Shown here piece by piece: positions 1-5,160 of a stretch of 5,505 nt of DNA. Every line of letters starts with the position of its first letter. Within the stretch, counting starts at the first letter, position 1. The stretch comes from Candidatus Sungbacteria bacterium RIFCSPHIGHO2_01_FULL_50_25 (GTDB lineage: Bacteria > Patescibacteriota > Minisyncoccia > Sungbacterales > HO2-52-23): assembly GCA_001822215.1 (NCBI GenBank), contig MHQD01000033.1:1-5505 (forward strand), written 5' to 3'. The translations under genes and the position numbers were made by a program. The notes beneath the pieces are model-generated. The model made no database searches and had not been told where the DNA came from. It saw only the letters and a program-made list of their open reading frames with translations.

Positions 1-172
1 ACACGGCGTATTCCGGATGCCCGAAAAGCGCATAGGCAAGAGAGCTTTTACCCGACCCGTTCGGCCCAAGAAGCGCGTGGATCTCGCCCGGTGAAATTCT
101 AAAAGAAACGTTCTTTACGACCTCGCGGCCTCCGGCTTCAACGGAAAGATTCTTTACAACAAACACATCCAT
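1..172 (-). CDS. sufC: SufC, Fe-S cluster assembly ATPase (N-terminal part, runs off the window)
   Basis: This is the first 57 codons of an ABC-type ATPase reading leftward out of the window. I translated it by eye from the ATG at 172. Walker A is GPNGSGKS at residues 36-43, with K42 as the phosphate-binding lysine. It is followed by SLAYALFGHPEY, and the GHPxY sequence just after Walker A is characteristic of SufC rather than of transporter ATPases. SufC is the cytoplasmic ATPase of the SufBCD scaffold, which builds Fe-S clusters from sulfur supplied by a cysteine desulfurase such as the one at 675-1841. The Walker B and signature motifs lie outside the window, as would any sufB. The Shine-Dalgarno is weak (A-rich, AAGAAAAAAGC before the ATG). 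About 500 bp carrying an opposite-strand gene separates it from nifS, so it either has its own promoter or depends on readthrough. Confidence 0.9.
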   Translation of the reverse strand, partial: MDVFVVKNLSVEAGGREVVKNVSFRISPGEIHALLGPNGSGKSSLAYALFGHPEYAV

Positions 173-173
173 G

Positions 174-202
174 TTGCTTTTTTCTTAAAAGTGATGTATT
201 AT
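174..202 (+). promoter_or_regulatory. Predicted sigma-70-type promoter of the 236-655 gene
   Basis: A -35-like TTGCTT (174-179) and a -10 TATTAT (197-202, 5 of 6 matches to TATAAT) are separated by exactly 17 nt. Transcription would start near 208-210, about 13 nt before the GGAGG site of the downstream gene. The -35 matches only 3 of 6 consensus bases and overlaps the first bases upstream of sufC on the other strand, so the two genes share a short divergent control region. This is inferred from sequence only. Confidence 0.4.
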
Positions 203-235
203 TTTTTCGGTTCTTCTTTGCCGGAGGGATCCACA

Positions 236-655
236 ATGGGAAATCGCGTTAGGCGTTTCCACGTCAGGACCCGCGATAAGACCGAAAACGGCGCACTCAT
301 GCCCCGACCGCCGTACATGGTCGGCATCGGCGTAGATCTCCTCGCTAAAATCTCCGCGGTGCAATTCGGCGTCTATGAACATACGTACACAATGACCGAC
401 GCTGTTCTTGCCGAGATGGCGCGCCAGATCTCGCATGTGAAGAGCATCACACCCCGCGACTCAGCCGTCAAAACATTCTCCATCTATCTCAGAGAAATCG
501 GCCTTCCACCGTTCAGAGAGCTCGATGGCCTCTATGCGGTCATTGAACTTCACGACGAGGCCGACCCTGAAGAAAGACCTATCGAGGTCATGAGCGGAAC
601 CGAGCCCTTCATCTGCTCCGGGAGCGCCCCGCTCATCCCTCGCTATCATATCTGA
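236..655 (+). CDS. Unrecognised 139-residue protein, opposite strand, between nifS and sufC
   Basis: I do not recognise this family and assign no function. The frame is open from the GTG at 191, but I start it at the ATG at 236 because GGAGGG (222-227) lies 8 nt upstream. That is the strongest Shine-Dalgarno in the window. A plausible promoter precedes it (174-202), and an intrinsic terminator begins at its stop codon, so transcription signals support the plus strand. The product has a basic N-terminus (R4, R6, R7, R11, R13, K15). Its centre is mixed hydrophobic and polar, about residues 28-105, followed by an acidic stretch near 106-118 (HDEADPEERPIEV). It has one cysteine (C127), no membrane segment and no signal peptide. 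Codons end in C or G more often, and GAG and AGG/AGA are used more, than in the neighbours. This could mean recent acquisition. The opposite strand of the region is nearly open in one frame, so a misassigned strand cannot be fully excluded. Confidence 0.6.
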   Translation: MGNRVRRFHVRTRDKTENGALMPRPPYMVGIGVDLLAKISAVQFGVYEHTYTMTDAVLAEMARQISHVKSITPRDSAVKTFSIYLREIGLPPFRELDGLYAVIELHDEADPEERPIEVMSGTEPFICSGSAPLIPRYHI

Positions 656-684
656 AGCGCTCCATGCGCTTCTTTTATTTTTTC
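654..684 (+). terminator. Intrinsic terminator of the 236-655 gene
   Basis: A perfect 7-bp stem GAAGCGC (654-660) and GCGCTTC (666-672) encloses a 5-nt loop. It is followed directly by the T-rich run TTTTATTTTTTC (673-684). The hairpin overlaps the TGA stop at 653-655. The T-run lies on the plus-strand side only; the minus-strand side after the hairpin reads AGATATGATAGC. The element therefore ends plus-strand transcription and is not a good terminator for nifS. The T-run also encodes the C-terminal lysines and stop of nifS. Confidence 0.8.
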
Positions 685-1841
685 TTAAGTATCTGTAACA
701 CCTCTGAAATTTTTTCAACCGCGTAATCGATATCGCCTTTTTCCGTTCTCCTCCCGAGCGTAAACCTTACAGACCCGTGCAAAAATTCATTCGGGCATCT
801 GATAGCTTCTAACACGTGTGACGGTTCCAAGGACACCGAACTGCATGCAGACCCCGTAGATGCAAAGACTCCTTTCTCGCCGAGATACATCACGCATGCA
901 TCGCCTTCGATATCGAGAAACGAAACACTTATGTTATTCGGCAGGCGCGCTTCAATGGAGCCGTTTATCCGCGCTTCTGGGAATTTCGTTTTGAACTCGA
1001 TCAGAAAATAATCCCGCAGCGTTCGCGCGCGCGCTGATTCTTTTTCCCGTTCCTCATCCGCGATCTCAAGCGCGCGGCAAAGCCCGACGACGCCGGGAAC
1101 GTTTTCCGTGCCGGATCGAAGCCCGTGCTCTTGGCCGCCGCCGTAGATAACCGGCTCAAGCGGTATTCCTTTGCGGATAAAGAGCGCGCCCGCGCCCTTT
1201 GGCCCGTATATTTTTGATCCGCTATACGCAAGAAAATCAGCGCCGAGTTTCCCGGCGTCAAGCGAAAGATATCCCGCCGCCTGGCAGGCGTCCGTAAAAA
1301 AATACGGCGGATCAGATAGAGCCCGTCCATGCTCCTTTTTCCATTTTTTGACGCGCGCTCCGATTTCCGCAATCGGCTCTATTGTTCCAATCTCGTTATT
1401 TGCATACATAACGGAAATAAGAACCGTCTCCTCCCGTATAGATCGTGCGATCTCATCAGAATTTACAAGCCCGTCCTGATCAACAGAAACAAAGGTCATC
1501 GAAAACCCTCGCCGCTCGAGCGCGCGAAGCGATTCAAGCACCGCGTGGTGCTCAATCGGCGTCGTAATGACATGGCCCGATGGATTGCGCGCCGCAACCC
1601 CGAATATCGCAAGATTTACCGCCTCTGTCCCGCCTCCGGTGAACACGATTTCTTCAGGCCGCGCGCCTAGTATTTCCGCAATGCGCCGTCTCGAGTCTTC
1701 AACCGCATCTTTTGCGCGCAGTCCTAAAGGATGCAGGCTCGACGGATTCCCAAACTCCTTATCCCAATAGGGCGCCATCGCCTCTTTGACGCGAGGATCA
1801 AGAGGGGTCGCCGCCGCATAATCAAGATAGACCTGCTTCAT
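675..1841 (-). CDS. Cysteine desulfurase, IscS/NifS type
   Basis: This is a pyridoxal-phosphate enzyme of aminotransferase class V, 388 residues, normal length for IscS/NifS. It takes sulfur from L-cysteine as an enzyme-bound persulfide for Fe-S cluster and possibly tRNA thiolation pathways. Visible motifs are the N-terminal YLDYAAATPLDP (5-16), GGGTEAVN (69-76), IEHHAV with the cofactor-stacking H98, and FTDACQAAG with D184 and Q187. The PLP lysine is K210 in SGSKIYGPKG, RSGTEN is at 242-247, and the persulfide cysteine is C333 in STGSACSS. The short catalytic loop is of the IscS/NifS class, not SufS. The residue before the PLP lysine is Ser209, where His is usual. The ATG lies 3 nt after the regulator's stop with no Shine-Dalgarno, which suggests translational coupling. 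Given its neighbours it probably feeds SufBC; no iscU or sufE/U scaffold is visible here. Confidence 0.95.
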   Translation of the reverse strand: MKQVYLDYAAATPLDPRVKEAMAPYWDKEFGNPSSLHPLGLRAKDAVEDSRRRIAEILGARPEEIVFTGGGTEAVNLAIFGVAARNPSGHVITTPIEHHAVLESLRALERRGFSMTFVSVDQDGLVNSDEIARSIREETVLISVMYANNEIGTIEPIAEIGARVKKWKKEHGRALSDPPYFFTDACQAAGYLSLDAGKLGADFLAYSGSKIYGPKGAGALFIRKGIPLEPVIYGGGQEHGLRSGTENVPGVVGLCRALEIADEEREKESARARTLRDYFLIEFKTKFPEARINGSIEARLPNNISVSFLDIEGDACVMYLGEKGVFASTGSACSSVSLEPSHVLEAIRCPNEFLHGSVRFTLGRRTEKGDIDYAVEKISEVLQILKKK

Positions 1842-1844
1842 ATG

Positions 1845-2246
1845 CTATAAGGCATCAACAGTAACGGATTCAAATATCAAGTCTACGCGCTTTTCAATCT
1901 CAAGCCATTTCCCGCGCGTTGGGCAGAGAGCAACAAACGCGCAATGCTTTTGCGGATGCGGAGATTTCATACAGCGCATCATTTCCGGCTCCTCGAAAAC
2001 ATCTATCAATTCCTTGAGCGTAATCTTTTTCGGGTCTTTCACGAGCCGATACCCGCCTTCTGAGCCGCGGCGCGCCTCAAGATATCCGGCTTGCCGAAGC
2101 CTCTCGGCAAGTTTTTCCAAAAAAACCAGCGGAAGCCCTTGATTTTGAGCAATTTTCGAAATCGGAATATGGCTTCGATCCCTGAATGTGGATCGAAGCG
2201 CTTGCGCTAAGATAATGCCGTAGTCAGTCCTCCGGGAAAATTTCAT
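1845..2246 (-). CDS. Rrf2-family (IscR/SufR-like) Fe-S transcriptional regulator
   Basis: This is a 133-residue winged-helix regulator, a usual length for Rrf2 proteins. It opens with MKFSRRTDYG, the family's N-terminal signature. The recognition region is ISKIAQNQGLPL to FLEKLAERLRQAG (29-54), followed by the wing RRGSEGGYRL (59-68). By eye, E44 aligns with E43 of E. coli IscR, a DNA-contact residue. Three cysteines, C92, C102 and C108, are placed like the [2Fe-2S] ligands of IscR. The spacing is CX9CX5C rather than CX5CX5C, and no His follows the last Cys at the IscR position; H97 and H101 lie inside the cysteine region. It is first in an operon with the desulfurase and has an IscR-like palindrome over its own promoter. 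I infer an Fe-S-responsive autorepressor of the suf genes. An NsrR-like nitric oxide sensor is a less likely alternative. Confidence 0.9.
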   Translation of the reverse strand: MKFSRRTDYGIILAQALRSTFRDRSHIPISKIAQNQGLPLVFLEKLAERLRQAGYLEARRGSEGGYRLVKDPKKITLKELIDVFEEPEMMRCMKSPHPQKHCAFVALCPTRGKWLEIEKRVDLIFESVTVDAL

Positions 2247-2269
2247 ACTCGACTTATTTAGTCGGAATT
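2245..2269. promoter_or_regulatory. IscR type-1-like operator overlapping the rrf2 promoter
   Basis: The core is a perfect inverted repeat CGACT (2250-2254) and AGTCG (2260-2264) with an AT-rich 5-nt spacer. Set against the E. coli IscR type-1 consensus as I remember it (ATASYY, GACT, RWWWY, AGTC, RRSTAT), I count 21 of 25 positions: left arm ATACTC 6/6, both core tetrads perfect, spacer 4/5 and right arm GGAATT 3/6. It overlaps the -10 box, the predicted start site and the start codon of the regulator, where a bound dimer would block transcription. The seen parts are the palindrome and its position; its binding by this regulator is inferred. Confidence 0.65.
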
Positions 2270-2295
2270 ATACTATGGATAATACCGGCTCGCAA
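2267..2295 (-). promoter_or_regulatory. Promoter of the rrf2-nifS operon
   Basis: On the minus strand a perfect -10 TATAAT (2272-2267) lies 17 nt from a -35-like TTGCGA (2295-2290, 4 of 6 matches to TTGACA). Transcription would start near 2260, only about 14 nt before the ATG at 2246. This leaves a very short leader with no recognisable Shine-Dalgarno. The operator-like palindrome at 2245-2269 covers the start site. Confidence 0.7.
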
Positions 2296-2370
2296 AATAT
2301 AGTCAATTGCCTTACCCCGCACCATGGACATAAGCCCATGATGCAAAGCTTACCGGAAAAGAAGCGCGCC

Positions 2371-2398
2371 TTGACGAGACGCTTTAAAAATCCATACT
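2371..2398 (+). promoter_or_regulatory. Possible promoter of the thioredoxin-dehydrogenase pair
   Basis: TTGACG (2371-2376, 5 of 6) and CATACT (2393-2398, 4 of 6) are spaced 16 nt apart. The predicted start near 2405 is only about 11 nt before the ATG at 2416, and would exclude the weak AGAAGAG site at 2399-2405. The assignment is therefore tentative. The rest of the 2273-2415 intergenic stretch, between the divergent rrf2 and thioredoxin genes, shows no other element that I can support. Confidence 0.3.
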
Positions 2399-2415
2399 AG
2401 AAGAGTTATTTCTTC

Positions 2416-2958
2416 ATGAACCGGACAAAAACCATCACAGGAATTGTCATTGTTATTCTCCTCGGCATCGGAGGATTTTTTTTCTGGTATTCCAAAGGAA
2501 CAGCGGATAAAAGCGTACACGGCGCTCTGCAGGAACGATCAGCCGAAGCCGTATTTGCGCTCACGCTTGCCGATTTCAACGGAAACCCCGTCCGCCTCGC
2601 TGACTTTAAGGGAAAAAATATCATTGTGAACGTCTGGGCTTCGTGGTGCCCGTACTGCCGCGAAGAACTTTCTTATTTCGAAAGCGTTCAGGGCGAATAC
2701 GGCGAAAAACTCGTGATACTTGCGGCGAACCACGGAGAAAAACCGGAGACAGCAGAACGATATCTGAATGAAACAGCACTTGGACGAAACCTCATCTATC
2801 TTCTTGACTCGAATGATTCGCTCTATAAAACAATTCAGGGATTTTCCATGCCGGAAACCATTTTCATAGACAAACAAGGCGCCATTCGGTTCCACAAGCG
2901 TGGACCGATGAACAGGGAAGAGATTCGCTGGCGCGCGCAGGATATATTTGGGATATAA
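2416..2958 (+). CDS. Membrane-anchored TlpA/ResA-like thioredoxin-fold oxidoreductase
   Basis: This 180-residue protein has an N-terminal membrane anchor (about residues 7-25, after the basic MNRTK) and a thioredoxin-like domain on the outer side. The domain opens with the AhpC/TSA-Redoxin-type segment FALTLADFNGNPVRLADFKGK (47-67). The active site is WASWCPYC with C78 and C81, then the cis-proline loop MPETIFID with P146. TlpA/ResA proteins reduce or exchange disulfides in secreted proteins or apocytochromes. The Pro-Tyr dipeptide in the active site differs from the Pro-Pro or Glu-Pro seen in many TlpA/ResA proteins, which may shift the redox potential, so oxidase or reductase direction cannot be told. 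There is no lipobox cysteine, so it is a signal-anchor protein, not a lipoprotein. A weak AGAAGAG site lies 10 nt before the ATG. It is first in a two-gene operon with the dehydrogenase at 2965. Confidence 0.88.
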   Translation: MNRTKTITGIVIVILLGIGGFFFWYSKGTADKSVHGALQERSAEAVFALTLADFNGNPVRLADFKGKNIIVNVWASWCPYCREELSYFESVQGEYGEKLVILAANHGEKPETAERYLNETALGRNLIYLLDSNDSLYKTIQGFSMPETIFIDKQGAIRFHKRGPMNREEIRWRAQDIFGI

Positions 2959-2964
2959 AACGAT

Positions 2965-4107
2965 ATGGAAACGAAAGCGGAAAAAGATATATTTGGCCCG
3001 GAGTATGTACTAACTGTTCGCGACCCGAAAATCGGGATGAAGGGATTTTTGGTAATCGACAACACGGCGCTCGGTCCCGGAAAAGGAGGAATCCGGATGA
3101 CGCCGGACGTTACGGCGGAAGAAGTGTTTCGCCTTGCGCGGACCATGACGTGGAAAAATGCGCTTGCAGGGATCCCGTTTGGCGGCGCGAAAGCCGGAAT
3201 CGTCTGGCCTGGCGGCGCGGACGCGATTAAAAAAACGTTTGTTACAAGTTTTGCCCGGGCGATTGCCCCGTTTATACCTTCACGCTACATCGGCGGGCCT
3301 GACGTAAATACCGGGGAGCGCGAAATGGCCTGGATTGCGCGAGAACTCAAAAACTGGAACGCAGTCACCGGAAAACCAACTCATTTTTGCACGAAAACGC
3401 GCGGAAAGAAAAAATGCGGGCTCCCGCATGAGCTCGGATCAACGGGGTTTGGCGTTGCAGTAGCGGCGCAAATCGCCGCGCGCACCTGCGGAATCAGCAT
3501 TACGGGCGCGCGAATCGCAATAGAGGGCTACGGGAACGTCGGAAGTTTCGCGCTCGCGCACCTCCAGGCAATGGGCGCAAAAATTATTGCGGTCTCAAAC
3601 CGCGACTACACCGTATATAACGAACGGGGGATAGACGGCGCGCGCCTTGCCGCAACAAAGAAAAAAACAGGATCTATCAAAAACTACGAACCCGCAGAAA
3701 AATTTCCCCATAAAGAGATTTTCGGCTTGCCGGTTGATATTTTAATTCCCGCGGCAGTGACCGACGTCATTAACGAATCGAATAAAACAAAAATCCGAGC
3801 GAAAATTATTGTCGAGGGCGCGAATATCCCAATGTCCGAAGCGATTGAAAACGAACTTTCCAAAAAGGGATTTTTGATCGTTCCGGATTTCGTCGCAAAT
3901 GCGGGAGGAGTCATCTCGTCCTGGGCCGAATCAAAAGGCATGAGCAAAAAAGCTATGTTTCGCGCGGTCGAAGAAAAAATTTCCCGATCAACAGAGACCG
4001 TTCTTAGCCGCTCGACAAAAACAGGGAAGAGCCCACGCCACGCCGCGCTTGCAGTCGCGCGCGGCATTGTCGAGCACGCAGGCGCAAAACAAAAGCGCGT
4101 GTTTTAA
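2965..4107 (+). CDS. Glu/Leu/Phe/Val dehydrogenase family amino-acid dehydrogenase, compact form
   Basis: This NAD(P)-dependent amino-acid dehydrogenase of 380 residues interconverts an amino acid (probably glutamate) with its 2-oxo acid and ammonia. The catalytic half shows LGPGKGGIRMTPDVT (K40), MTWKNAL (K64), PFGGAKAG (catalytic K76) and GGPDVNTGERE (D113). The Rossmann half shows the GYGNVG loop (188-193), VEGANIP (283-289) and VPDFVANAGGV (306-316). The PFGGAK and GPDVNT segments favour glutamate over leucine dehydrogenase, but the substrate is not proven. It lacks roughly 30-40 N-terminal residues of typical 415-450-residue glutamate dehydrogenases. A Lys-rich insert with C142 and C151 precedes the GLPHELGSTGFG helix. 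After the second Rossmann strand it reads SNRDY (211-215), without an acidic residue at the usual place, which hints at NADP use. The ATG is 6 nt after the thioredoxin stop with no good Shine-Dalgarno, so translation is probably coupled. Confidence 0.93.
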   Translation: METKAEKDIFGPEYVLTVRDPKIGMKGFLVIDNTALGPGKGGIRMTPDVTAEEVFRLARTMTWKNALAGIPFGGAKAGIVWPGGADAIKKTFVTSFARAIAPFIPSRYIGGPDVNTGEREMAWIARELKNWNAVTGKPTHFCTKTRGKKKCGLPHELGSTGFGVAVAAQIAARTCGISITGARIAIEGYGNVGSFALAHLQAMGAKIIAVSNRDYTVYNERGIDGARLAATKKKTGSIKNYEPAEKFPHKEIFGLPVDILIPAAVTDVINESNKTKIRAKIIVEGANIPMSEAIENELSKKGFLIVPDFVANAGGVISSWAESKGMSKKAMFRAVEEKISRSTETVLSRSTKTGKSPRHAALAVARGIVEHAGAKQKRVF

Positions 4108-4134
4108 TCCACTCTTGTTCCAAAGGCAACCATT

Positions 4135-4168
4135 AAAAGCGGGGGCTTTGCGCGCCCTCTTTTGATTG
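4135..4168 (+). terminator. Intrinsic terminator of the thioredoxin-dehydrogenase operon
   Basis: Starting 28 nt after the dehydrogenase stop, GGGGGC (4141-4146) pairs with GCCCTC (4154-4159) as a 6-bp stem with one G-U pair. The flanking AAAAG and CTTTT can extend the stem. The plus-strand side continues TTTTGATTGTTT. The T-run is interrupted, so strength is uncertain. The next gene's -35 box begins directly after it at 4170. Confidence 0.65.
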
Positions 4169-4169
4169 T

Positions 4170-4197
4170 TTGACGAAACAGCTTGAAATGGGATAAT
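4170..4197 (+). promoter_or_regulatory. Promoter of the DUF4382 gene
   Basis: TTGACG (4170-4175, 5 of 6) and GATAAT (4192-4197, 5 of 6) are spaced 16 nt apart. They lie directly after the upstream terminator and about 50 nt before the gene. The predicted start is near 4204, leaving a leader of about 43 nt without an obvious Shine-Dalgarno. Confidence 0.55.
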
Positions 4198-4246
4198 AAT
4201 GGTAATCTCAGGCTCTTACTGGGCTTACGCATAAATACCAATAATT

Positions 4247-5110
4247 ATGGGTCTCATGAAAAAATACTACTTTTTCGGCATTATAGGACTTATCGTGCTC
4301 CTTCTCGCTGGATTCTTTATTTTTACCGCGGAGGAAACATCGGATAATGGCGCCGTACCTGCGCCGTCCGGAGAAGGGGCAAAAACTTCAGCAGACGCAG
4401 GAGACCAAACCGCTCCGCAGCCGTCCGGATCACAAACATCTCCCAAAAGCGGTTTGACAAAACCACCGTCGTCGGGTGCGACTTCGTCAAAAAACCAGGG
4501 CCGCGTCATCTTCGCCCTGAAAGACGAATTCGTCTCGCTTGACCAGATTGACTCGATTCTTTTCACCATAAATGAAATCCAAGTCCAAAATCCGTCAAAA
4601 GGATGGATCACGGTGATGTCAGGGTCAAAAGTATTTGACCTCATAAAAATATATAAGTCGGGTTCGCCGGAATTCCTATCAGAAGTAAACATCGACCCGG
4701 GTGCCTATACCCAGCTTCGCATCTCTGCCGGGCCGATTCGCATTGTGCGCCGTGGCTCCTCGGGGTCAGAAGAGGCGAAACTTCCGTCCGGGGAACTGAA
4801 AATTCCGGCACGCATATCCGTCGCAAAAGGAGAAAATTCGAGCGTGGAAATCGACATCCTCTCCGAAAAATCAATCCATACGGCAACAGACGGAAAGTAT
4901 ATTTTTCTTCCCGTCCTCCGCGTTGAGACAAAATCGAACGTCACAAGTTTCCAAGTCCGCCAAAACATCGTAACAATTATCGGCGGGGCGGGGATGTATG
5001 ATGCAACCTACGGCATGGATGAAAACGGCATACTCAAAGACGGATATCGCTTAAGCCCCGCGGCAAAACTCGAGATCGTAGACGATAAAATAAAAATAAT
5101 TCCGCAATAA
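4247..5110 (+). CDS. Membrane-anchored extracytoplasmic DUF4382 protein
   Basis: This 287-residue protein has three parts. Residues 5-27 form a hydrophobic signal anchor after MKKYY. Residues 28-84 are a Ser/Pro/Gly/Thr-rich linker with little predicted structure. Residues 85-228 match the pattern of DUF4382, a beta-rich domain of surface proteins: GRVIFALKD, then IDSILFTINEIQVQ with GWITV, KVFDLI, PGAYTQLRIS (151-160), and near the end EKSIHTATDGKYIFLPVLRVE. The remaining 60 residues are unassigned, with a glycine-rich segment IIGGAGMYDATYGMDENG. The role of DUF4382 is not established; it probably displays or binds something at the cell surface. There is no lipobox and no cysteine at all. 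The start could equally be the ATG at 4256 (MKKYYFF), since neither has a clear Shine-Dalgarno. The gene is monocistronic between its own promoter and a strong terminator. Confidence 0.85.
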   Translation: MGLMKKYYFFGIIGLIVLLLAGFFIFTAEETSDNGAVPAPSGEGAKTSADAGDQTAPQPSGSQTSPKSGLTKPPSSGATSSKNQGRVIFALKDEFVSLDQIDSILFTINEIQVQNPSKGWITVMSGSKVFDLIKIYKSGSPEFLSEVNIDPGAYTQLRISAGPIRIVRRGSSGSEEAKLPSGELKIPARISVAKGENSSVEIDILSEKSIHTATDGKYIFLPVLRVETKSNVTSFQVRQNIVTIIGGAGMYDATYGMDENGILKDGYRLSPAAKLEIVDDKIKIIPQ

Positions 5111-5125
5111 ATCTTATTTCTTTCG

Positions 5126-5153
5126 TCAAAAAGCCCCTCGAGGGGCTTTTTGA
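5126..5153. terminator. Bidirectional intrinsic terminator, 28-nt perfect palindrome
   Basis: The run from 5126 to 5153 equals its own reverse complement: A5 then GCCCCTCGAGGGGC then T5, closed by TC and GA at the ends. Either strand gives a GC-rich stem (AGCCCC with GGGGCT) followed by five or more T. It lies 15 nt after the DUF4382 stop on the plus strand and about 7 nt beyond the 3' end of the tRNA on the minus strand, so it can end transcription from both sides. Confidence 0.9.
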
Positions 5154-5160
5154 AAATGAA

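Noticed and set aside
185..718. Nearly continuous minus-strand reading frame antisense to the orphan gene, interrupted by a single TGA at 461-463; it would become one long frame if TGA were read as glycine.
   Set aside because: The long neighbouring genes contain no in-frame TGA, so recoding is unlikely. The frame is in exact register with the plus-strand gene, which commonly yields spurious open frames. Promoter, Shine-Dalgarno and terminator all favour the plus strand.
1001..1670. Several open frames of 67-123 residues overlapping the desulfurase on both strands.
   Set aside because: They are shadows of a well-conserved gene, with no family motifs or translation signals of their own.
2320..2400. 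Weak inverted repeats in the rrf2-thioredoxin intergenic region (CATGG with CCATG; AAGCG with CGCTT).
   Set aside because: The arms are only 5 bp, with no T-run in a useful place and no riboswitch-like core, so no function can be supported.
2941..2996. An 11-bp direct repeat GATATATTTGG at 2941-2951 and 2986-2996.
   Set aside because: Both copies are coding (Asp-Ile-Phe-Gly at the thioredoxin C-terminus and at the dehydrogenase N-terminus) and there are only two. Chance or a trivial duplication is enough to explain them.
4267..4968. Minus-strand open frames opposite the DUF4382 gene.
   Set aside because: Their composition (Arg- and Ser-rich) is typical of antisense shadows, and the plus-strand gene has a recognisable domain, promoter and terminator.
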